Shown here: positions 22,044 through 27,867 of the stretch, one piece after another
How positions within the stretch are numbered: the first letter of the stretch is position 1
Layout: each line of letters opens with the position of its first letter
DNA from: UBA8517 sp964606975
GTDB lineage: Bacteria; Patescibacteriota; Microgenomatia; UBA8517
Direction: 5' to 3'
Length of the DNA: 47,144 bases
Assembly: GCA_964606975.1 (NCBI GenBank)
Contig: CAZSGY010000021.1
Coordinates: 1-47,144, forward strand
The notes under the pieces: generated by a model
What the model was told of the DNA's origin: nothing
What the model saw: only the letters and a program-made list of their open reading frames with translations
Database searches by the model: none
Translations under genes and position numbers: made by a program

Positions 22044-23193
22044 AATAAATAAAATCGATTTCTCAAAAGTTGTTGAGTCTGGTGAACCTTTTCAGTTTTA
22101 TAAAGAATTAGCTAACTCAATTTTGAAATATCTTGAAAATAACAAAAAGGCAACTTTTCAAGAAATTATTAAATACGTGGGTGGTAGCGACAGAAGAACA
22201 CTCAGACTTTTAGATCAGATGGTTTCAATTAAAATTATTGAATATAAGAGGCCTTTGTTTTATTGTAACCCCGAAATCAGTCAGGAGCTTACGATTTCGA
22301 AAACCAGATGTTACGAGTGTGATTCGATGGTCGTAGATATTAAGTCTTCAAAGGAAATGAAAGATCTACTTAAGTTTATGAGGGCAGTTATCAGTGCTAG
22401 ACCCGAACCAACATTCATTTTTGACCAACGACCTGTAACCCCGGAGACTACCGTTCGAAGAGTTGCATATATGTTACAGCGAGGGGATGTTCAAGGGAAA
22501 AAGGTCGCAATTTTAGGCGACGATGATTTAACGAGTATTGCTCTTGCTAAAACTGGTCTAGCTAAAGAAATAGTAGTTTTTGACATAGACAAACGACTTT
22601 TGGAATATATCGAGAAAATATCAAGAAGTGAGAAATTAAACATTAATACACTATCTCAAGATCTTATTAAAAAATTCCCTCAAAAATATATAAATTATTT
22701 TGATACATTTCTTACAGATCCAACGCCAACCCCCAAACCCATCACACTATTCACGAGCCTCGGAATTAAGAGTCTAAAAAATAGAAAAGGCTCTATTGGA
22801 TATGTGTCTCTTTACCCGTCTCATATGGAAAAGGAATTATACTTCCAAAAAGCTTTGTCAAAAATGAACGTACTAGTTACTGATATGATTCCTTACTTTG
22901 GACAATATGACTTTGTTAAATTCACCTATTCAGGTGAAGATCTCAAGCTTCTAAAAAAATACTCCTCCAAAGAGCAGAAAATCTCTTTCTGGGAATATTT
23001 TATGCGCTTTGAAACTACTGAAACAACTAAGCCAATTGAGATGAAATTGACACCTTTGGATCTTTTGGGTAGAGCCACAAAACGCGTGCTGAGTGATCCG
23101 TCAAAAGATCCTGTGATAAGTGACAGAAATGCCCCTAAATTTATAACAGATTCTGTTAATCAAATTAAAAAACTTATGGAGGAAAATAAATGA
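22027..23193 (+). CDS. bpsA: BpsA-like aminopropyltransferase (branched polyamine synthase family, DUF43)
   Basis: 388 residues. An N-terminal winged helix (about 28-80), a CYEC pair (Cys95/98), then a Rossmann methyltransferase-like domain with AILGDDDLTSIALA (GDDD at 164-167), the hallmark of N4-bis(aminopropyl)spermidine synthase, and VVFDIDKRLLEYI for the ribose. BpsA transfers aminopropyl groups from decarboxylated SAM to the N4 of spermidine in thermophiles. The usual DPPYT segment here reads DPTPTPKP (from 231), so the acceptor may differ. The gene overlaps the radical SAM gene upstream and the next gene by ATGA. Confidence 0.8.
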   Translation: MKNLSKINKIDFSKVVESGEPFQFYKELANSILKYLENNKKATFQEIIKYVGGSDRRTLRLLDQMVSIKIIEYKRPLFYCNPEISQELTISKTRCYECDSMVVDIKSSKEMKDLLKFMRAVISARPEPTFIFDQRPVTPETTVRRVAYMLQRGDVQGKKVAILGDDDLTSIALAKTGLAKEIVVFDIDKRLLEYIEKISRSEKLNINTLSQDLIKKFPQKYINYFDTFLTDPTPTPKPITLFTSLGIKSLKNRKGSIGYVSLYPSHMEKELYFQKALSKMNVLVTDMIPYFGQYDFVKFTYSGEDLKLLKKYSSKEQKISFWEYFMRFETTETTKPIEMKLTPLDLLGRATKRVLSDPSKDPVISDRNAPKFITDSVNQIKKLMEENK

Positions 23194-23858
23194 GCGAAAT
23201 AGTTAGAAGTCCTTACATGATGGTTAAACCATATACTGCTCAGCATTTAGATACTCTTAGCGAAACCATCACAAATAGCGGGTTAAGCATTAAGTCTGCC
23301 TTTTCAACAAATCAGTGGTCAAAAGCAGCCCGTGGAATTTACCAAAAAAATGTTGATCGAGATGGCGTCCAATTCCAAGTGGGACTAGAGGGGCATATAA
23401 AGCTTGTTAATCATTTTTTTGGAGATAATGCTCTTGTCTTATTTGTGGAAGGAAACGGTCAGAAAGAGCAGGATATGCAAGATGTCCTATGTTTAGCGCA
23501 GGCTGCAAAAAGGGGATTCAGAAAAATAATGCCCGCAGGGCAGAACCTGCAGGATATTGTGATTATGATGAATCTAGATGAGGTTGATACTAGGTGCGAG
23601 ACAGGGTCGTTCCCTGCAGGAGTAATAGGAATACAAACCACAAACGGTGAATTTCAAAAAGTTTCACCACACAAAGGTCATTGGGATTACTTTTACTTCA
23701 AATACGTTCATGTACCAGACGATGTTGAAAGTCTGATGGATGAAATAAATATACTGGATAAGATGGGTATTTTGGATAAAAAAAATGAAATTACCTTTGA
23801 AGATTTTACTGTAATGGCTAAATTAAAAACTTTAGTTCCGCCCAGTAAGCTTAAATAA
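23190..23858 (+). CDS. unknown protein, tentatively nucleoside diphosphate kinase-like fold
   Basis: 222 residues, last gene of the speD operon, with the ATG overlapping the bpsA stop and GGAGG 6 nt upstream. It opens MMVKPYTAQHLDTLSETITNS and continues SIKSAFSTNQWSKAARGIY, ALVLFVEG and FKYVHVPDDVESLMDEI, the same order as the 'vKPd...i...G..i', 'lv..leG' and 'vH..Ds...a..Ei' strands and helices of NDP kinases. The catalytic His of NDK (NxxHGSD) is not convincingly present; HVPDD is the closest. It may be a nucleotide-binding homologue with changed chemistry. The fold assignment needs a profile search. Confidence 0.5.
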   Translation: MSEIVRSPYMMVKPYTAQHLDTLSETITNSGLSIKSAFSTNQWSKAARGIYQKNVDRDGVQFQVGLEGHIKLVNHFFGDNALVLFVEGNGQKEQDMQDVLCLAQAAKRGFRKIMPAGQNLQDIVIMMNLDEVDTRCETGSFPAGVIGIQTTNGEFQKVSPHKGHWDYFYFKYVHVPDDVESLMDEINILDKMGILDKKNEITFEDFTVMAKLKTLVPPSKLK

Positions 23859-24345
23859 CTTCTCTAATCGTAATGTCGACCTCACCAAACTGAATTGTGT
23901 CTCCTGCCTTTTTGCCGATTATTGCTTTCGTAATGGGCGCAGACAATGAAAGAAGTCTAAAATCTCCAAATTCACCGCCACCACTTGGTATTACAATCAC
24001 CGTTTCATTTTTGACTGAGGATTCAGGATCGCTGAAATCCCATATAAATACAGAGCCAGCTTCAACTTTGCCACTTTCATTCCCACCTGAATCTAAAATT
24101 TCCTGAAGCTGTAGCGATTTTTCTCTATAAGCGGCATGTTGGTGGTCATGAAGGTTCACTCTGAATTCAAGTTTAATCATCTCGTCTGGTTGTTTAGATT
24201 GCCAAGGCCCGTCAAAATTTGACGATGATTTAAGAAGCTCCGTAGCCGCATCTTCTTCTCGTTGGGCCAGGCTTTTGATGGTAGACAGTGCATGTTCCAA
24301 TATTTGTTTCCGCCTTTCGCCTTCCTGTATAAATTCTGGTGACAT
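23851..24345 (-). CDS. GreA/GreB C-terminal domain protein (second Gre-like factor)
   Basis: 164 residues. The N-terminal 70 residues are helical; the C-terminal half has the Gre FKBP-like core LLSLSAPITKAIIGKKAGDT followed by a final beta strand pair (FGEVDITIREVI). An acidic insertion (DSGGNESGKVEAGS) is unusual. The Gre coiled-coil tip acids are hard to place, so cleavage stimulation is doubtful. It overlaps the convergent speD-operon gene by 8 bp and follows the CYTH gene after 9 bp, probably co-transcribed with it. Confidence 0.65.
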   Translation of the reverse strand: MSPEFIQEGERRKQILEHALSTIKSLAQREEDAATELLKSSSNFDGPWQSKQPDEMIKLEFRVNLHDHQHAAYREKSLQLQEILDSGGNESGKVEAGSVFIWDFSDPESSVKNETVIVIPSGGGEFGDFRLLSLSAPITKAIIGKKAGDTIQFGEVDITIREVI

Positions 24346-24354
24346 ATTGGTTTA

Positions 24355-24942
24355 TTAAGTAAATATTTTTTTTAAGAGTTTCTTTGCAAGATTGTAGGAA
24401 TATAGCTTGTGTATATTCTGATTTTCCCAGTTTACCGAATTCTGGTATTCATTCTTCGTATAAGGTTTAAGGTTTAATTCACGCGCAACTGTTTCGGGAT
24501 CAGCTTTACCCAAAGATTCCACCTCCCAGGTAAAATAATCGTTGGTATACCTTGAAAGCTTTATTTCGCAACCCTTGTATTTAAACGCCCAACTTTCCCA
24601 AAAATAAATCATGCCTCTTTCGAATCCAAGCTCGTTAAAAAGGGTAATGGAATTCAAAAATTCACCTTCATTCAAGTTGATATCTATTTCCTGTCTTTTT
24701 TTGGCATGGATTTTACCAATCTTGAGACTTAATTTCTCTAAACTACCGGTTTTTTTAATTCTAAGGTCAATTTGATTATCCGATTTCCAAGTCCTTGTTT
24801 TTTGATCAAATCCGGGGGATAGATCCACAGAAAGCCTTTTATGGTAGTCAATAAGCTTGCTGTTTTTCTTAAGCAGTCTAAAAGACCGATCAAATTCGCT
24901 TTTGTTTGCCTTACCTCTTACCTCAATTTCAGTCTTCTTCAT
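24355..24942 (-). CDS. CYTH-domain protein (triphosphate hydrolase/cyclase fold)
   Basis: 195 residues. It begins KKTEIEVRGKA, the ExExK strand of CYTH enzymes with Arg in place of Lys, and continues with a Lys/Arg-rich RIKKTGSLEKLSLKIGK, EIDINLNEGEF and WEVESLGKADPETV, the alternating acidic/basic strands that line the triphosphate tunnel. Family members hydrolyse triphosphates (thiamine triphosphate, polyphosphate) or cyclise ATP; which applies is unknown. Of two nearby ATGs (24948, 24942) the second is 7 nt from TACAAT (24955-24950) and is preferred. Confidence 0.75.
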   Translation of the reverse strand: MKKTEIEVRGKANKSEFDRSFRLLKKNSKLIDYHKRLSVDLSPGFDQKTRTWKSDNQIDLRIKKTGSLEKLSLKIGKIHAKKRQEIDINLNEGEFLNSITLFNELGFERGMIYFWESWAFKYKGCEIKLSRYTNDYFTWEVESLGKADPETVARELNLKPYTKNEYQNSVNWENQNIHKLYSYNLAKKLLKKIFT

Positions 24943-24949
24943 GGCCATA

Positions 24950-25030
24950 ATTGTATCTTATAGTGGCAAGCAAATCAAGCTACGACCGTGGGGCGATTTT
25001 AACACAAGACAGCAGAATTTGATGTACAAT
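24950..25030. promoter_or_regulatory. divergent promoters for CYTH and Nudix genes
   Basis: Minus strand: TTGATT, 17 nt, TACAAT (24955-24950). Plus strand: TACAAT at 25025-25030. Each -10 lies exactly 7 nt from the chosen start codon. Confidence 0.55.
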
Positions 25031-25037
25031 TTTGACT

Positions 25038-25547
25038 ATGAACCATTCGATTGATGAATCTCTTGATTTAGTAGATACTAATGACAAAGTAATTGGAAAG
25101 ATGAGTCGGTCTGAAGTATACGATAAAGGTTTATCGAATTTTAGAACCATAAATGTTTTTTTGGTTAATTCAAAGGGACAAATTTGGATACCCAGAAGAT
25201 CAGCGAACAAGAAAACATTCCCCCTATGTCTTGATATGAGTGTTGGTGGCCATGTTGAATCTGGTGAATCTTATAGCAAAGCTTTTAAAAGAGAATTGAA
25301 CGAAGAACTAAACATCGACAGTGACAGGGTTAAATACCGCGTGTTGGGCAAAGTTACTCCCATCGAAAATGGTGTTTCATGCTTCTCTACTATTTACGAA
25401 ATAAAATCTGACTCCACTCCAGACTACAATAAAGGTGACTTTATAGAATATTTCTGGCTAACACCAAAAGAGATTCTGGAGAAAATAAATGGAGGAGACA
25501 AAACAAAAAGCGATCTGCCAAAATTAATAAAAACTTTTTATCTATAA
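25038..25547 (+). CDS. Nudix hydrolase, Idi/COG1443-like
   Basis: 169 residues from ATG 25038. The Nudix box runs Gly71-x5-Glu77-x7-Arg85-Glu86-x2-Glu89-Glu90 (GHVESGESYSKAFKRELNEE), with Asn where the final Gly normally is. The N-terminus DESLDLVDTNDKVIGKMSRS resembles IPP isomerase and related Nudix proteins, but the isomerase catalytic Cys/Glu set is not evident, so a nucleotide-pyrophosphate hydrolase is as likely. Confidence 0.88.
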   Translation: MNHSIDESLDLVDTNDKVIGKMSRSEVYDKGLSNFRTINVFLVNSKGQIWIPRRSANKKTFPLCLDMSVGGHVESGESYSKAFKRELNEELNIDSDRVKYRVLGKVTPIENGVSCFSTIYEIKSDSTPDYNKGDFIEYFWLTPKEILEKINGGDKTKSDLPKLIKTFYL

Positions 25548-25554
25548 AAGTGAG

Positions 25555-25628
25555 TGGACGCTGAGGGGCTCGAACCCCCGACCTCATTCACGTCAAGAAT
25601 GCGCTCTAACCAACTGAGCTAAGCGTCC
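25555..25628 (-). tRNA. tRNA-Val(GAC)
   Basis: Acceptor GGACGCT/AGCGTCC, anticodon stem CATTC/GAATG with loop TTGACGT (anticodon GAC), T-loop TTCGAGC, A73, no CCA. Confidence 0.95.
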
Positions 25629-25670
25629 GACATGTGTATTCTATCTTATTTTGGAAGATTCTTCAAAAGC

Positions 25671-26216
25671 TCACGGCATACAATTAGGCCAAAGACCGCC
25701 TTTACCGATACCTATCGCATAAGCCGCCGTCTGGACTGCCTCTTCAGCGTTCAAACGTAGATTCGGATCCGGATCTTCTCCAAATTCCTTTCTCAAATTT
25801 TTCCAGGTAGTGCTACCAAACTGGTAAAGTCCGGCGTATCCCAAATTTTGTGCGCTGGCATTAAATCCCGATTCACAAACTGCAACATGCCTGAGCACAT
25901 CCGGGCTTACCGAGTATTGAGCCGCAAACCTATTAATAAATTCATTAATTTGCTGAGAAGTAAATACAGGCTGCGGGGGAAAGGTGGGTACGGGTGTGGG
26001 TGTCCGCGTCGGTAGAGGCTTCGGGGTAACGGTTGCCTCCGGGGTCGCGACAGGAGCCGGAGAAGGAGTGTTGGTAACGGTTGCCTCGGGTTCGGGAGAG
26101 GCGGATACCGTAATTGATAACACTTTGTCCTCTTGCCGCGGTTTTTGTATTACATACAAAGTAATTAATTCCGCAAAAACGATTAAAAGTAGCGCCGGGA
26201 CCACGATATTTCTCAT
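25671..26216 (-). CDS. membrane-anchored transglycosylase-like (SLT/Rpf-type) protein
   Basis: 181 residues: a transmembrane anchor (about 4-22), a long Thr/Pro-rich periplasmic linker (about 40-85), then a lysozyme-fold domain with HVAVCESGFNASAQN (candidate catalytic Glu in CESGFN), YAGLYQFGSTTW, and a helix AEEAVQTAAYAI. CESGxN followed by GLYQF is the pattern of lytic transglycosylases and resuscitation-promoting-factor-like domains that cut peptidoglycan glycans. The -10 TAAAAT (26229-26224) is 7 nt from the ATG. It is the third wall hydrolase in the window. Confidence 0.85.
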   Translation of the reverse strand: MRNIVVPALLLIVFAELITLYVIQKPRQEDKVLSITVSASPEPEATVTNTPSPAPVATPEATVTPKPLPTRTPTPVPTFPPQPVFTSQQINEFINRFAAQYSVSPDVLRHVAVCESGFNASAQNLGYAGLYQFGSTTWKNLRKEFGEDPDPNLRLNAEEAVQTAAYAIGIGKGGLWPNCMP

Positions 26217-26244
26217 TCTGAATATTTTACCACCTAGACCGGTC

Positions 26245-26263
26245 CCTTAAGCTTTTCTTAAGG
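26245..26263. promoter_or_regulatory. palindrome CCTTAAG-N5-CTTAAGG between divergent promoters
   Basis: Perfect 7-bp arms (26245-26251, 26257-26263). It lies over the expected -35 of both the minus-strand transglycosylase gene and a plus-strand promoter whose -10 may be TATATT at 26273-26278; it is a candidate operator. Confidence 0.45.
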
Positions 26264-26300
26264 TTAATGCTTTATATTTGTATTTAGAAAGGAGGTATAA

Positions 26301-26327
26301 ATGAGGCCCACTTTACTTGGAAAGTGA
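26301..26327 (+). CDS. possible 8-codon leader peptide with consensus Shine-Dalgarno
   Basis: AAAGGAGGT (26288-26296), the best Shine-Dalgarno match in the window, stands 5 nt before ATG 26301; the frame reads MRPTLLGK then TGA. The coding part overlaps a small hairpin (CACTTT/AAAGTG). Within the 276-bp gap 26217-26492 the rest of the plus strand holds no longer ORF but ends in a terminator, so this may be the start of a leader or small RNA. Confidence 0.3.
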   Translation: MRPTLLGK

Positions 26328-26452
26328 AAGCCAAAAAAAATGGATAAGTCTTTTTAACATTGTGCACGCTCAGATCCGATCCGATTATAAATAACTTTGT
26401 TGGACAGGTGGGTACAATATTAAAAGGTTTACTCTAGATCGTGCGTAACTTT

Positions 26453-26490
26453 GGCGACTCCTACTATTTTGTGGGGGTCGCCATTTTTAT
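26453..26490 (+). terminator. intrinsic terminator on the plus strand
   Basis: The 9-bp stem GGCGACTCC/GGGGTCGCC around a 12-nt loop is followed by ATTTTTATT. No annotated plus-strand gene ends here, so it points to an unannotated short plus-strand transcript. On the minus strand it would sit just after the uppP stop as a protective hairpin. Confidence 0.7.
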
Positions 26491-26492
26491 TG

Positions 26493-27299
26493 TTAAACAA
26501 CAAAAAGCCAAAAAAGGATGGCGAGAATTATTCTATAAACCCCAAAAACAATAAAGTTATGTTTTTTTACGAAATTAACAAGGAATTTAATGGTAAACAT
26601 GGCAAAAATGAAAGAAAGTGCGGTTCCCACTATGAGAGTCAGGCTGTCGGTACCTGCTATATATTGTCTGGATTTATACAAATCCAAAGACGACGCCCCA
26701 ATCATTGTCGGTACCGCCAACAAAAATGAGAACTCTGTGGCTGTCGGTCTTGTTAAACCGACACTCAGACCGCCTATTATTGTTGCGGCAGCTCTGGACA
26801 TGCCGGGAATTATCGACAAACATTGAAAACATCCCACCAAAAATGCTTGTTTATAGGTAATTTCCTGAAGATTTATCTCTTTTACTTCTTGCTCCAGCCC
26901 GCCGGCAGACATGTTTTTACCCTTCTCCTTTTTCATTATGATAATTTCAACAAGTATCAAAGCAACACCCCCCCAAAAAATTGCGTTCAGAGTAATTGAC
27001 GGACTGCCCAAAAGAAAATTTTTGATAAAAGGATATAGAACAAAACCTACAGTAGCAGTCGGAATAAAGGCTATAATTAGCCTTTTAAGTATGCCGGGAT
27101 TAAAAAATTTCTTGGTGTATAGAACCACTACCGCCATTATTGCCCCAAGCTGAATGACAATCTCAAAAGTTTTAACAAAATTATCTTCATTAATACCTAA
27201 CAGTTTTGAAGCTAAAACCAAATGACCGGTAGAAGAAATGGGTAAAAATTCTGTTACTCCTTCAATAAACGAAAGTATGAAAGTCGAAAGCCAACTCAT
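26493..27299 (-). CDS. uppP: undecaprenyl-diphosphatase (BacA/UppP)
   Basis: 268 residues from ATG 27299. It recycles undecaprenyl diphosphate to the monophosphate carrier used for peptidoglycan and surface glycans; integral membrane, 7-8 helices. Signatures: IEGVTEFLPISSTGH (about 9-23) with catalytic Glu and Ser, and the second motif SIIPGMSRAAATI with its essential Arg. The open frame extends 74 codons further, but that part runs into the tRNA-Ala region and the promoter TATACT (27312-27307), 7 nt from the ATG, fixes the start. A short hydrophilic insertion (KKEKGKNMSAGGLEQEVKE) is a cytoplasmic loop. Confidence 0.94.
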   Translation of the reverse strand: MSWLSTFILSFIEGVTEFLPISSTGHLVLASKLLGINEDNFVKTFEIVIQLGAIMAVVVLYTKKFFNPGILKRLIIAFIPTATVGFVLYPFIKNFLLGSPSITLNAIFWGGVALILVEIIIMKKEKGKNMSAGGLEQEVKEINLQEITYKQAFLVGCFQCLSIIPGMSRAAATIIGGLSVGLTRPTATEFSFLLAVPTMIGASSLDLYKSRQYIAGTDSLTLIVGTALSFIFAMFTIKFLVNFVKKHNFIVFGVYRIILAILFWLFVV

Positions 27300-27306
27300 A
27301 AAAATC

Positions 27307-27346
27307 AGTATACCGAATTCCGAAACGTGGTTAAAGATGGTATAAT
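27307..27346. promoter_or_regulatory. divergent -10 boxes for uppP and tRNA-Ala
   Basis: Minus strand TATACT (27312-27307) with TTTAAC 17 nt upstream serves uppP. Plus strand TATAAT (27341-27346) serves the tRNA-Ala transcript, whose leader carries the hairpin CGAAATTC-GCAT-GAATTTCG (27363-27382). Confidence 0.55.
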
Positions 27347-27412
27347 TACGTCTGTTCCGATACGAAATTCGCATGAATTTCGGGATGAGAAGCAGCGAAC
27401 TTGTTTCGACAA

Positions 27413-27483
27413 GGGCTCGTGGTATACCGGTAACACGCTTCCATGGCATGGAAGAGTAGCGGGTCCAATTCCCGCCGAGTCCA
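27413..27483 (+). tRNA. tRNA-Ala(GGC)
   Basis: 71 nt. Acceptor GGGCTCG/CGAGTCC (one G-T), short D-arm with GG, anticodon stem CTTCC/GGAAG with loop ATGGCAT (anticodon GGC), 4-nt variable loop, T-stem GCGGG/CCCGC with loop TCCAATT (C55), A73, no CCA. The small D-arm (one A-C mismatch) and C55 make it somewhat unusual, but all stems close. Confidence 0.8.
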
Positions 27484-27572
27484 CTCTTCGCCCTTCGGGC
27501 TACGAAGTGGCACTGCCACAAGTATCTTTGAAGAGTGTCCCTAGCGAAGCGAAGCAGAGTGGGACCAGTCTA

Positions 27573-27809
27573 ATGCATTATTGCTATATTTTGTATTTAG
27601 CGAACGGTAAGTACTATGTTGGTTATTCCTCTGATTTAAAAGTGAGAATATCCGAACATAAGTCAGGCAAGGTACACGCTACCAAGCATAATTTACCTGT
27701 CAGATTGGTTTATTACGCGGCTTTTGTCTCAAAAAATAAGGCTTTGGAATTTGAAAGATATTTAAAAACAAATTCAGGCTTTGCTTTTAGAAACAAAAGA
27801 CTGTTATAA
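27573..27809 (+). CDS. small GIY-YIG nuclease-domain protein (UPF0213/COG2827-like)
   Basis: 78 residues from ATG 27573. CYILYLANGKYYVGYSSDL holds the paired 'Y-I-L ... YVG' strands of the GIY-YIG core; Arg in LKVRISEHKSG and Glu in ALEFERYLK are the expected catalytic Arg and metal Glu, with LVYYAAF between. These stand-alone domains cut DNA but their cellular role is poorly known. Read-through coding of the upstream tRNA and hairpins in the same frame is not real. It is probably transcribed from the tRNA-Ala promoter, and the typA -10 overlaps its stop. Confidence 0.85.
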   Translation: MHYCYILYLANGKYYVGYSSDLKVRISEHKSGKVHATKHNLPVRLVYYAAFVSKNKALEFERYLKTNSGFAFRNKRLL

Positions 27810-27828
27810 TAGGCTATAGGTTAATAAT

Positions 27829-27858
27829 CCCGTAAAGCTTCAGCGAAGTAGGGTTTTT
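27829..27858 (+). promoter_or_regulatory. hairpin plus T-run in the typA leader (candidate attenuator)
   Basis: CCC (27829-27831) pairs with GGG (27851-27853), enclosing CTTC-AGC-GAAG, followed by TTTTT, only 10 nt before the typA ATG. Transcription from TATAAT 27805-27810 would pass through it. The stem is weak, so termination is uncertain. Confidence 0.35.
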
Positions 27859-27867
27859 ATCAAAAAT

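Noticed and set aside
27300..27521. N-terminal extension of uppP
   Set aside because: It is antisense to the tRNA-Ala region; the known family N-terminus and the TATACT box place the start at 27299.
27327..27572. N-terminal extension of the GIY-YIG ORF
   Set aside because: It would translate the tRNA-Ala and its flanking hairpins; the GIY-YIG fold begins at 27573.
27548..27572. TGGGACC resembling a T-box bulge before the GIY-YIG gene
   Set aside because: The required downstream closing strand is missing; GGGAC instead pairs with GTCCC at 27538, and the gene is not a synthetase or amino-acid gene.
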